A stretch of 64,000 nucleotides of DNA, taken from the NCBI GenBank assembly GCA_029747015.1, contig JAKOGI010000026.1, positions 1,162,817 to 1,226,816 of the forward strand, read 5' to 3'. Positions 22,588 through 33,558 of the stretch are shown in pieces; the first letter of the stretch is position 1; each line of letters opens with the position of its first letter. A model generated the notes under the pieces. The model was not told the origin of the DNA and did no database searches. It worked only from the letters and a program-made list of their open reading frames with translations. The DNA comes from Carnegiea gigantea (Eukaryota; Streptophyta; Magnoliopsida; Caryophyllales; Cactaceae). The position numbers and the translations under genes are program-made.

Positions 22588-23365
22588 ACCAAAGATGAAG
22601 GTTGCGCTCCTCCCTTTAGCCTCTACAAATACAAGGCTCGTCTTGTAAGACTATTTCTGAACAAGCTAATGACATAAAACCTGCATATTACAAGAAAAAC
22701 TTTGATTCTACCACATCTTTCCTCAACAACACCTGAATCCCAAAATGAGTCTGTGAGCTCATTTCACAACAAATCTGCTGGTTGGAACATGCTACATTCA
22801 AAGGGTTTTGATGGCTATGTGGCTATCCGAACTACGTGGGCACTTAAACAATAAGTTTTCTGAAAGTGCTATATAAAAAGACGATTTGAAAGCTGAGGAT
22901 CGTCTTTTGAAAGCTGAAGATCGATGTGGAAGAAAAACAAGTCTTCAGGTAGGATAGACGAATCCTTATCGTTGTAAATGGCAAATAGTTTGCACTCTGA
23001 AAATGCAGAAGAATATTCACTTCCATGTTTGACGTCATTTAGGTACATGAGTTACCAGTTCCTGCATAGACTGAAGATAATGTCAGCATATCTACATTGT
23101 CAACATATAAATATGAACTGAAGTCGTTAAAACTGGGAAATGGGCATCTCTCATGAGCTTCATTTGGATAAGATTCAATTGCACCACTCTAAATTTAGGT
23201 GATGGCTAGTCTGCTTTCAGTTGACCAAATAAGTTTGCCGTGCAAATGGTTCAATACTAGTTACACAAATCCTGGATTGGTTTTGATTTGGGTTGAATCA
23301 GTTCAGAAATGGGTTAAAATCGAATTGTCATGTTTCGAGTCCACTAGGTGGAGCATGGCTTTGGG
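22588..23365 (-). other. Downstream region of the DUF688 gene, probable 3' UTR
   Basis: No separate gene is seen. A small internal duplication, GAAAGCTGAGGATCG / GAAAGCTGAAGATCG, lies at about 22887-22920. The stretch nearest 23366 is the likely 3' untranslated region of the DUF688 gene. A further small exon hidden here cannot be excluded. Confidence 0.35.
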
Positions 23366-25782
23366 CTAATATAAATTTAGCCACATCAAATATTTGTAGG
23401 CCTTAGAAAAATTAAAATTGTGCCTAATCACCTCTGAGTGCCATCTGTGATCATGACACGAACGAGAGCTTTTCACAATGGTTTCCCACTTAGCAACAGA
23501 AGCAGGACCCTTGGCACTTTCTTTGCCTGAATGGAGATTCAAGTGAAGGCTTGAATTCGAAACTGAGCTCCTCGGTGACACTGAAGGCAATTTACGGGAT
23601 AGCCAAGACTCCGATGGTGATTTTGGCAACGGTGGAGTAAAAGCAGATTGCACAACAACCAAGTCATCCCCCACAAGCTTGTCTGTGTTTCCAGCTCCTG
23701 GACCTTTAGAAGGTGCATTGGCAGCAACAGCACCACAAACCAGAGGACCGCTTGCGCTCCTCGGTCTCATGATTTCCGGGCGCCCCCCATACCGAAATGC
23801 AGTTTCAGATTTCAGAACTTGAACTGACCTGTTTTTCTGAGGAGTCTTTGGTCGGTAATGATCGTTTTGATTGACCTGTTTGGGTACTGTAAGGAAACCC
23901 AGTCCTGTATGGTGGACACAATGGGGTGATTCACTATGATGTGGAGATGAGCTGCTCCTCTTGGAACTTCGGTAGGGAGAACCACTACGAGTCTGCAATT
24001 CCCCTGAGTAGAACATTGGCCTAGAAGTGTAATGTGGCTTTTGCAACTCGGAGCTTTTGAATCCCTGACTCTGCTTCCGCTTGTGATGATTACATGGTTC
24101 TGGCTGAAAAATATAGGCACATATTAGTCATAAATTGGCGCCATTATGGTGAGGCCATAATGACTTATGTTACATGGACTCTTCTTCGTTTTGCCTCAAG
24201 TACCCTTGTTGGACCGGTGGACCTCGGGCACTCGGACATGGGTAAGGGCACTTAACCCTTCATTTTAGACCAAAATGTAAAAAAAAAAATTCTCAAAAAG
24301 CTGCCGAGTCCGACATGACAACCGTGTTGGTCACTCGACACTTCAACATGGGTATGGTATGGCCAAGTCCTAGTAACATAGAAAACAACCTAAAATTAAA
24401 AGCATACTCAACTTTGAACATTGACTAATTTGATCCAGAGCAAAAATATAAATTAACCCGGCCGCAAACCCAATCCATTCAAAATGCCTAACTAATATTG
24501 ATTGCATATTTTGACTTGCCCAAGCATTCTATCGACCTCTTTGACCTTACAAGAAATTTACCAAGCCCCACCTGAGACATGCTACTCATTTTCGATGGCT
24601 AGATTAGAGGCTATGTAACAGATACTGAAATGCATTTAAGGAAGTACTTGATTCGTTTACCTTACTTGGCTTTGGACCAGAAGACCTCCATGAGCTAGTT
24701 TTAACCAAGTTACTGACTTTACTAGCAGCGGATAGAGTGCATTTTGACCTCTGTTTCATGGAAGGTAGCCGATTCAAGAGGCATAAAGATTTCTTTGAGA
24801 AAAACTGTGGAAGGAACCCACAAGCTTTGATTTTGATAGATATAATGCTTTTCTCATCATAGCTGTCCTCTTCACTCGTCTCAGATCCAATATCTCGACC
24901 CCTATATGGTACAATATTGCACATATTTTGCCTTGGTGGAGGGGTTTTACTCCCAGGAACCAATGCCTTGACCTCCTTTAGTTGCTCAATATTCACAAGT
25001 TGCTTCCTCGAGGCATATTGAGACGGCTCTAGGGTCATGGCCCTGGCTGCAGGCAAGAACCGATCCATCATGAAATCTCGAGACTTTCTATCAGTTGAGA
25101 TCATCTCGCAGGGCTTTGCATTAGTTTGTTCTGATTCACTCAATCCACTGATACTACAATTAAATGAAAAGGACCCCAGCTGGGAAAAAGTATCATTGTC
25201 ATTAGAGAATCTACCATCATCACCTTCGTCCCTCGACTCAGAAGTTGCACTCATCTCAGTCCCCTCCTTTGAGCTGCCCCATCTAACCATACCATCATTC
25301 AGCCAGTAAAACTTGTTGAGGGTATTCATTTCCCCTGCGAATTTACTGTTGGGCATAAGAGTGCTGAGTTCTCCTGAGAAATTATGGGATCTTATGACAG
25401 TTAGTTCCCCTGATAGTTTGTGTCCTGGTCGAAGAACAGCCAACTCCCCAGATAATTTATTTGGGTTTCGGAATCCAATCAATTCCCCAGACCTTGAAGT
25501 CCTACCCGGTGGGAGTTTAGGACTGCTCGGAAGTTCTACAGGGCTCGTTCGCTGTAATTGTTTCCCACCTTCTGCTTTTCCTGGAATTTTCTCCCACATA
25601 AATGGAACAGAACCTGGCTTCACAACCTCACTTGAGTTCAAGTCAGTTTTCTGAGAAGATACTGAATTTTGATTCACCATTGAAAAAACCCTTTCCTGAT
25701 CTTCATAAGAGCAGCGTAATGGAGATGAATACCGCCTTGCAGACATAAGAGGAGCCCTGAAATTAAGTTGTGCTTTCTCCAT
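23366..25782 (-). CDS. DUF688-family protein, two coding exons
   Basis: Coding exons are 25782-24661 and 24103-23366 (minus strand), giving about 619 residues. The start MEKAQLNFRAPLMSARR is the first ATG after an inferred 5' UTR splice junction. The N-terminal part has KPGSVPFMWEKIPGK (residues about 55-69), the signature of the plant DUF688 family (PF05097). Residues 90-160 hold repeated SGEL words (SGELIGF, SGELAVL, SGELTVI, SGELSTL), a Ser/Leu-rich repeat. The intron reads AAG/GTAAAC at the donor and TTTTTCAG/CC at the acceptor, phase 0. The C-terminal half is Ser/Pro/His/Arg-rich and looks disordered. Function is unknown; no catalytic motif or membrane span is seen. The extreme C-terminus after WETIVKSSRS is less certain because GAG/GTGATT could be another donor. 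Confidence 0.8.
24104..24660 (-). other. Intron of the DUF688 gene
   Basis: GT at 24660-24659 and AG at 24105-24104 on the minus strand bound a 557-bp AT-rich intron. A stretch at 24200-24370 contains repeated TCGGACATG / TCGACACTTCAACATGG words of unclear origin. No transposon ends were recognised. Confidence 0.65.
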
Positions 25783-27245
25783 TGTGTTGAAGTTTTTGGC
25801 AGCCGATTATGCAAGGTTGGAAAGCAATCTGACATATCAGAGCATAAGCTTTATCAGAACAGTAAGTGGAACCCTCTCACATAAGGCACATCATAAGACG
25901 AATACTTTTACGATAAATTTTAATAATAATTGGGGTGATTAATAGCTCATTTAGGCGGTGACTATAATAAAAGTTACTACTAGATGAATTATTAGCCATC
26001 CCTGACTTAAAAGTTACTCTAAAGCATATCATTACTTAAAACAAAACATTAAAAAAGTCACACCTTGATAGTCCATTTCACAATAACTCTCATGTAATAT
26101 GATCTCATCCAAGAACTTGTGTAAGCAGAAATACTTTAATTCCCCAGCTTTAGACTCGCGCTACCAACAACATATTGATTCTCATAGAACGAGCAGCAAA
26201 TCAAGAATCACCAATAACAGACCAAAGCTAAATGTCTCTCATAAGTGTACCTCGTATCAAATTAATGTGGAAAAATGATCCAAAACAAGGAAGACAGAAT
26301 AAGGGCCTATTCTTTTGGTGGGTCAATTCCAAAATACCAACCTCAACCTATTTCAATCGATTTCAACATATTTCAACCTATTTCAATCTACTTCAACCCA
26401 CTTCAATCCACTTCAACCTACTTCAACCCCCTTCCACTATTTTAACCAAGTTCAATTTATCACCAAAAAAAAATTCAACCCACTTCAACCTATTTAATCC
26501 AATTCAACTACTTCAATTCAACCTACTTCAACCCACTTCACCCTTTTACCCACCCAATTTACCCACGAAAAAAACAGGCAGCTAATGCAATCAAATTTCA
26601 ATCAATCAGCCATACTATGTAGATGATTATTCACTCACAGACCTTAATTTTGAAGTAAACAAAGAGACGGAAATATTTGCGACTCAAATTTTAGTGGACT
26701 AACCCTCTGTTTGGCATGAGGGGGAGGAATATTTCACCCTCATTCATCCCATTGCCTCGTTTTTATTCAACATTACACGGAGAATAATCATGTTTAACAT
26801 TGCAAATGTTTATGAACCAAAAAAGGGTTCTGATGTGAGTTTGATTAAATCCACTCAGAGTTCCAGAAACAAAACCCCAAAAAATTTCAACTTCGAAAAG
26901 AGAAAGAAAAGAGATTACCTGTCTGCACTCTGCTCTCTGCTTGTCAGTCTTAGCAGATGATAACTGGCTGCATTAATCAGAGAATGAAGGGCAGAAGCCT
27001 TCAAGAGGAGCCAGAGAGAGAATTAAGTGGAGGCACCAACACGAGCGGGAAAATTAATGAGAGAGAATGAGGGGAGGAAATTAGTGATTGAGATTTATTT
27101 ATTGGTTTCCCAACTTTTTTCGGCATTAACTGTAGGAGGTGTTTTAAGAACTCACGGGGCCGGCGTTGGCTTGGAAGATTGCAATCAATAGGACAAAAAA
27201 GAAGGGGAGGGAGGAGAGAGTGTGTGTGTGGATGGGGGGTCAAAG
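25783..27245 (-). other. 5' UTR exons and leader intron of the DUF688 gene (inferred)
   Basis: The minus strand reads TATGTCAG/ATTGC at 25829/25828, a good acceptor 46 bases before the ATG. It also reads GCAGACAG/GTAATC at 26919/26918, a good donor. This suggests a non-coding first exon upstream of 26919 and a 1.09-kb leader intron (25829-26918). The region 27000-27200 has CT-rich plus GA-rich runs typical of plant core promoters and leaders. The transcription start was not located. The intron contains a MITE (26303-26582). Confidence 0.5.
26303..26582. mobile_element. TTCAAC-repeat MITE, copy 1
   Basis: The left end reads GGGCCTATTCTTTTGGTGGG and the right end, inverted, GCTGCCTGTTTTTTTCGTGGG. 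The flanks are TAA at 26300-26302 and TAA at 26583-26585, a 3-bp target duplication as for PIF/Harbinger MITEs. The interior is a run of roughly 10-bp units of the type ACTTCAACCC/T. It lies in the inferred leader intron of the DUF688 gene. Confidence 0.7.
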
Positions 27246-27371
27246 GCTAGTTACTGGTGTGCTCGAGCTAATCACCGGACTTGGGGTTTGCAGTCATGGG
27301 GAAAATCACAGAGAGAAAAGGACACCACCGCTCGTTTTTTAACGACCATCGGCCACGGATCATTTGGGTGT

Positions 27372-27927
27372 TGAAGGTGGTAATGGGGTGGATACAAGGC
27401 GAGTTTAGCCATATTCTTACTCATATTTATTTTTAAAATTAATATTTATATCTATTAGATATTGTGAAGTTATATCCATATTCATACTCAATTAATATAG
27501 TGGGTATGTAAATTTTATTTGGATACATATAGACAAAAAAGAATTAAACCCATTTTGTATTCATGTTCGACATCAAATAGTAAATATGTCACATTAACAC
27601 TAAGTTTCCAACAATATATTATATCACATCAAATACAACTAAAAGTTTTCCAATTAAAGCAATATATTAAACACAATGCTCCGCCGAAGTCTTGAATATC
27701 ATACAATCCAAAGCAATTAGCAAAATATTCTATTACAAATAACGAATTAAAACTTTTAACAAACGGATATGAGTTTTATATGGGGCGGGTATGAGACACG
27801 TACGGGACAGGTATTGATAAAACGGGTATGGGACGGGTAGGATATATACCCATATCCGCACCCACACCCATACTCATTTTAATAATACCCGCCCATACCC
27901 ATTTTTTTCCTATTTTCACCCCCCATA
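27372..27927. repeat. AT/GGGTA repeat element ('GGGTGGTAATGGGG' type)
   Basis: The left end has GGTGGTAATGGGGTGG and the right end, inverted, GGGGGGTGAAAATAGG, an imperfect inverted repeat. The interior right half repeats ACGGGTATGGGACGGGTA-like words and their complements (CCCATACCC). This is a common plant repeat type, probably a non-autonomous DNA transposon. No clean target duplication was found. Confidence 0.45.
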
Positions 27928-28036
27928 TCCATACCCATTCGGTTGGGTTTTACGGGTTTTAGGCGGGTACGGACTTTTTCCCCGGCCGGATTTGGGTGCG
28001 TGCCCGTGTCTCCATTAAAGTAATTGCCCATGCTTA

Positions 28037-28304
28037 AGGTCTGGCTTTTTTCATGGGTCAATTTTAAAATACTAATTTCAATTCACTTTAACTTACTTCA
28101 ATCTATTTCAACTCACTTCAACTCATTTTAACCTACTTCAACCCCCTTTTACTATTTTAACCAAGTTTAATTTATCACATTAAAAAAATTCAACCTACTT
28201 CAACCTACTTCAATTCACGTCAACCTACTTCAACCTACCTCATTCTACTTCAACCTACTTCACCCTTTTACCCACCCCAATTTACCTACTAAAAGAGCAG
28301 GCCC
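28037..28304. mobile_element. TTCAAC-repeat MITE, copy 2
   Basis: The ends are AGGTCTGGCTTTTTTCATGGG and, inverted, GGGCCTGCTCTTTTAG. TTA lies on the left (28034-28036) and TTA on the right (28305-28307). The interior again consists of CTTCAACCTA-like units with a central TTTTAACCAAGTTTAATTTATCAC-like spacer shared with copy 1. Confidence 0.7.
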
Positions 28305-28511
28305 TTAGTCGTAGCTCGTATTTGGCTGCATTTGGAAAGGTCGAAATGTTATAATTGTACTGTGATTAGACTATATAGCTGAATTGTAGTTGGATTGTAG
28401 TTCTCTAATTAATATTGAGTGGAATAAATATTAAAAATTTACTTTAGCAACATTCATTAATGATAATTTAACTTCTCTTAAAAGTTGATGTGAAAAATGG
28501 TCTCCTAAATA

Positions 28512-29040
28512 GGGGTGATCAAAACCGGTTAATCGAAAATTCGGTTAAGCGAAAAATCGGTTCGCAAAAATTGTGAACCGAAAACCGAACCGAAACTTTC
28601 AGTTAACAGAAAATCGGTTAACCGAATTTTTCGGTTTGGCAAAAGTGTGAACCGTAACCGAACCGAAAAACTCGGTTAACAGGATTTTCGGTTCGGTTAC
28701 CAGTTAACCGTTAATTTAAATTATTCATTTTCAATTTTCACTCCTTTTTGGTTAACTATTTGATACACAAAATAGTAATTTACACATTATTGTTTGTTTA
28801 ATCTTATCTTTAATAATTATAAAATCTATAATTGACCAGTATAAAATTTATTTTTTTAATAAAAGTGTAAATTTTGGTTTCGAGTAACCGTACGGTTAAC
28901 CGAATCTCAAATTGCCGAACCGGAACCGAAACCGAAACCGAAACCGCAAAATTTTTTTGTTTGGTTAACCAACTGAATTTTATAAAAAAAATCAAACAGT
29001 TAACCGGTTTTTCTGTTTTTTAGTTCGGTTTTTCGGTTTC
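28512..29040. repeat. CGGTT/AACCG-rich repeat element
   Basis: Starts AGGGGTGATCAAAACCGG, then repeats AACCGAACCG and CGGTTAACCG words on both strands, with an AT-rich centre (28700-28860). It is a familiar plant repeat type able to fold into long hairpins. The right end was not found; it stops just before the Harbinger element at 29057. Probably a non-autonomous DNA transposon. Confidence 0.5.
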
Positions 29041-29439
29041 AGTTTCATGAATATTAGGTCATTCCCAACCTGAGTTCAAGCCTGCCACGTCAATAAGAAT
29101 TCCACATTTTTGAACTTGCATTCCATTCAGTTTTCCAGCTAATGGAACTCCTTTCAGGACAACTGAATTAAATATTTGCGATAGACCCGACAATTAAATG
29201 CATTCTATTACTTATCCTTTTAATTTTGTGTTTGTAATTTAACTTTTATGCTTTTTTTTTAATTTTTCGAATCAAGGAATATTTATTTGTTGACCATAAA
29301 AAGGAAGGATCGATATTTAAAAAAATTACAATCCGAAGGTTCAACATTTTAAAAAAATACAAGATAAACGTTCGACTATTTAAAAAAATACAATGCAAGA
29401 TATCGACAAATAATACATAATAACTACACTTGCGATCTT

Positions 29440-30779
29440 TGTCGCGCCTTATGTAGATTTCATATATTCTTCAACCAAGTCTGATTGAAGACGTGCATAT
29501 AACTCTAGGTCATGAATTTGTACTACTCTACGAAAGTAGGCTGCATAGGATGCACGATGGTCCCATCAGACATTAGAGCGCGGGATGTTGTCCTCTACAT
29601 CATCATATTCAAAAGTAAGGTCATATGAATCGCGTTCGTCCTCGACGATTATGCTGTGGGGTGTAACACATGCTTTCATTATCATATCCAATTCAATTCA
29701 GCCTATTCCATGTCTTGAGCAAGGCCGTGGATGATGGTGAAGCGAGCTTGTAAAACCCCAAATGCTCTCTCAACATCCTTCGTAACAGACTCTTGATGCT
29801 CGGCGAATAATTTTGCCTTGGCTCCTTGAGGAAGGGGGTAGTCTTGACGATGGTCGCTCATTTTGGATAGATACCTTGGAATAAAAAGTATCCAATATTA
29901 TACTTGTGGCCATTGACGACATATTCGTATTTTGGAGCTCGACTCTCATACACCTCTTGGAAAACATCAGAACAGTGAAGGATGTTTAAATCGTTCAGGC
30001 TTCCCGGGCATCCAAAGAATGCATGTCACATCCAAAGGTCGTAAGAAGCAACTGTTTCAACAATCAAGGTGGGGACTTTATATATCTCTTTTACAAACAT
30101 TCCGTCTAACCTGATGGACAGTTCTTCCATTCCTAAACAGTCAATGTCTCCTAACATACCCGAAAACTCATGGGCTTCTGCCACTTGTAACAAACGATCA
30201 GCATCAGTTTGGGTTGGTTTTCTTAGGTACTTTTCCCCAAACACTTGAATGACCCTGGCGACAAAATTTTTCATGCACTCTACAGCTGTGCTTTCACCAA
30301 TCTTCGAGTATTCATCGACACAATCCGCCGATATACCATAAGCCAACATTCGCACGACAGTGGTGCACTTGGTGAGCGGCGACAACCCACGCAGACCAAG
30401 GCCATCGTAACTCAATTGAAAGTACTCAAAACAACTCCTGAGGACGTCAACTATGCAAAGAAACAAGTGCTTTTGCATACCAAATCTACGCCGAAAATGG
30501 GTTTCGTTGAAGATTGAGTCTTTGTATAGGAGATCGTGAGCTTCTTATCAATCTCTCTTTATAAATCTTTTCTTCTTTCTTGGTCCCCGTGATGATGATG
30601 CAACCCCATTTATGTTGTCTAATTTGTCTAACCTAGATAGCCAACTCTAACGACTTCGAGCTAGCTTCATTATTGGCAATAGTTTCTAATATCGGTGAAT
30701 CATCACTATATTCTTCTAGGATGAAGCTCAAACCATTTGATGAGGATGACGAAATAAATGAGGAGGATGAACCACTCAT
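29440..30779 (-). pseudogene. Harbinger transposase (DDE_Tnp_4), broken
   Basis: The start MSGSSSSFISSSSSNG at 30779 is followed by frame breaks. The main piece 30478-30026 reads KCTTVVRMLAYGISADCVDEYSKIGEST and FGEKYLRKPTQTDADRLL, then FSGMLGDIDC, the first catalytic Asp block (GSIDC in intact members). Further on, pieces show NGHKYNIGYFL and GIYPK (second Asp lost in this YFL...GIYPK block, normally YLADGIYP), then KDVERAFGVLQARF near 29800, the Glu block. Motif order is complete but many lesions exist. Confidence 0.8.
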
Positions 30780-31079
30780 TGTGGAATACCTTTGCCTACA
30801 AAAATAAAGTTACAAATGTAAGCGTAACATAGAATTACATATATTAGAAAATCAACCCATTAACATAAAAATAAAAATTTTCAAGTAACTAATTGTGAAT
30901 TTATACATCAATGCATCAAATTAAAAATAAATATCTCATTGCACAAATAAAAGAGGTTCAAATACATCTAACATTTCCTTAAAAAACAACTGAATAAAAC
31001 ATAAGTGTAATACAACAACCATTTCATTAAACTACAGCAACCATTTCATTAAACTACAACACATGTTTCAATATAAAGA

Positions 31080-31880
31080 AGTGTCAAAATCAGAAGGTGA
31101 TTTTTGGCGATAGCGGCTCCTAATTTCTTGTTGAATTGGGCCATATCGAGCTCAATTTTCAGGACATCTCAGCAATGTTCATTCTTAAAATTTTGTCCTC
31201 GTACTTCATCTCGTTAAGGCGTTACTTCCTTTCTTTCAAGGATTGATGTCAATCTCTTAATTCAACAGCTTTCAGAGCTGTATCCGCCTTCTTTTCTTAT
31301 GCAATGACATATCGTTCAAACATGATGCTATTCTTTACATTTGTTGCCCCTACGGTTGAAATCTCCTTCATTAGATCCAACACGGGGTCCACGACTTGCT
31401 CATTTGCCTTTCTTTTAGCAGTTTTTCTTCGAGTGAAGCGGCTAAGCCCACCAACTTATTCTGTTGGTGTATCTTCACTGGCAGGAGTTGCAGGGTGCCG
31501 AGGGTGCTTGGGGTGCCGAAAGTGCTAGGGGTGTCGCTTTCAGAGTACACCCCCACCTTATTTACTCCCAACCATTTCAAAGATGCTTATACCAATTGAT
31601 CATAGAATGTCTCCCATTTAGGTTGGTTCTGTAATAATACCCACCAATGCATAAGGTCAAAGGGTTTGCCCACCATAGCAACATAAAAATCTTGAGCCTT
31701 TTGTATAACGTCATCCTCGTTTGCACCACTTGGGTTCGCCTAGTGCCTAAGCTGCACAAGCGCACCATTTGGACCCTAATGGAGCTGTACGGTTCCAACG
31801 GGCATTGTAAACCTTTCCCATTCTCATTGTAGCTCCATTGGGAGTATGCTGGCCCCCTCAAAGGTAGCCGTTGGGTGCAA
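31080..31880 (-). pseudogene. Harbinger second ORF (SANT-like / NAM-associated C-terminal type), broken
   Basis: In several minus-strand frames the region reads HQGPNGALVQLRH, then a piece with VGKPFDLMHWW-like content near 31670-31640 and NQPKW-like content near 31630. Further on come KKRR and ERKEV-like coiled-coil stretches near 31270-31210. This matches the DNA-binding companion protein of plant PIF/Harbinger elements. Two 21-bp tandem copies of an ACCATTTCATTAAACTAC word occur near 31018-31060, downstream. Frame is lost in many places. Confidence 0.55.
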
Positions 31881-32145
31881 CGGCTACAGCACATAGCTTC
31901 CTAGTACAATGGCTAGTTCCAACTATTTTCTTTTTTTTTTTTTGCTTGCCATGCATCACTCCCTTCACACAACCTGTTGCGACGCTGCGTTTTGAAGGCA
32001 CCAACGGACAAACAAAGTTCGCAGGACAGAACTGTGCAGGGTTTTGTCCCCTGTTCTCCCTTTCGCGTGTCGCAGGCTGGAGCCTAAGCGCGTTACATGC
32101 GGGCCCAGACACTGGCACTCAAATCCCAGGTTGCGAATGGCCTTA

Positions 32146-32654
32146 GTTTTGTAAGGAATTAACCTCCTTTCAAAACTACTTTACCAAATACGATAATTAG
32201 ATCAAGTTAACCAAATTATTACCAAAAAAAAATTTGCACAAGTTTTACCAAATGCAGCCTTTGAGTCTTGTCTTGCCTTTTGTTTTGTTAGCTATTGCAC
32301 TTGTCAAAACTTGCTTTCTAGTCGGTGGCTCTGCTTTGTAATTGTAGCTTGTTGATTTGGATTAAACATAGGGCGTGGGCAATAGGCGGGATTCCTATTG
32401 GATTAAATGCGTCAGGCCATTTTAAATAAAATAATAATAGGTCGGGTGGACAATCGATGGGTCAATATGGCTGACCTAAGGACATTAATGGCAACGTAAG
32501 TCAACCAATTAATGATCCGTTTAACAACCCATTATTTTTTAACTTATTTATTATACTAATGGACTTGCTACGCTTTTTGAACTTTATCAGTAACAATTTA
32601 TTTGTAATAATAATAGGGGTTTTTTAACACCAATAATCCAACTTTTAAGATTAA
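32146..32654. other. Non-coding stretch between Harbinger element and Helitron
   Basis: About 500 bp without coding signal. The part 32360-32530 has GGCGGG, TCGGGTGG and CAATCGATGGGTCAATATGG words that resemble the GGGTA-type repeats seen at 27.4-27.9 kb. Confidence 0.4.
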
Positions 32655-33488
32655 CTAGTGTCATACCCTTGTGATACAAGGATATTAGTCAATTTTTATT
32701 TTAATAATATTAGTATAATTAATAGACATATATTATTTTAAAAGTAGATTAACAATTTTATAATAACATAATTATTGTTTACTTTATGTTTTCCTTTAAA
32801 ATCACTCTAAATTGCTTTTGCTTTCATATGTAATGATTTACCATTTACCATTTTTCTTCATAATTATTGAACACGTCACAGTGTAATTAATTTGTGATGG
32901 ATATTTTTTTAGGAGTTAAATGGAGTATATTTTAATTTAACTTAATTTGATAAAAACTATATTACAATCTTATAGATTACTCTACATAAGATATATAAAA
33001 ATCAAACCTAGATAAATATTCATATAGAATCTAACACAATCTTTGTACATGTCATCTTATATATCATTCATAAATTATCTTATGTGATTAAATTGTTATA
33101 TGGCAATATGATATTGCTCATTTACAATGACCTCAAGATCTATACTTCAAAAAAAAAAGTAACAATTAAAATTAAGGTAAAATTTGATTCTTTTATCTAA
33201 CTCTATTCTTTTAATATTGAAAAATAAAATGAATCAATTTGAAATACAAAAAAATCAATTATTGCACACCAAGTTAATCGCATGAGGACTTACTCAAAAA
33301 ATAAAAAGAGTTAGAAGTGTAAAACCATGCAATAAATAATTAAGTTAATAGCATATAATAAAATCTAATTAATAGCATTAATGTTGATTAATATGTCTCC
33401 ACTAATATCCACCAATTGCAAGTTGCCAAGTCATCAACTTGTGTCATGTGAGATGCCACATGTCATTCACACATTGTTTGTATCCAAC

Positions 33489-33556
<68 letters not shown>

Positions 33557-33558
33557 AT
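32655..33558 (-). mobile_element. Non-autonomous Helitron
   Basis: On the minus strand the 3' end reads a hairpin CCTTGT-ATC-ACAAGG (32681-32667), then GTATGACA and CTAG followed by a host T. This is the hairpin-plus-CTRR end of Helitrons, about 11 bases apart. The 5' end near 33558 starts TCACATATATA and then TATTAAAAGTTGG, similar to plant Helitron 5' ends. The interior is AT-rich and non-coding, with an expanded TA run at the 5' end. There is no target duplication, as expected. Confidence 0.65.
33494..33553. repeat. (TA)n microsatellite
   Basis: About 30 TA units directly inside the Helitron 5' end. Confidence 0.95.

Larger units (their letters stand above)
29057..32142 (-). mobile_element. 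PIF/Harbinger DNA transposon with remains of both genes
   Basis: The left end reads GGTCATTCCCAACCTGAG and the right end, inverted, GGCCATTCGCAACCTGGG: terminal inverted repeats of about 20 bp with few mismatches. TTA lies at 29054-29056 and TTA at 32143-32145, the TWA target duplication of this superfamily. Inside, on the minus strand, are a DDE_Tnp_4 transposase (29440-30779) and an upstream SANT/NAM-associated-type second gene (31080-31880). Both are broken, so the copy is inactive. Length 3.09 kb. Confidence 0.85.

Noticed and set aside
26232..26585. Open frame of 117 codons repeating FNLLQPTS-like words
   Set aside because: It is simply the translation of the TTCAAC-type units of a MITE.
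28512..29040. CGGTT/AACCG array as a CRISPR-like or satellite array
   Set aside because: Spacing is irregular and words occur on both strands; it matches a common plant repeat type.
31858..32146. Two opposing open frames of 86 and 91 codons
   Set aside because: They lie in the terminal region of the Harbinger element and match no protein; the minus frame ends at the terminal repeat.
33493..33554. TA run as possible regulatory or replication element
   Set aside because: Simple microsatellite at a Helitron end; no further evidence.
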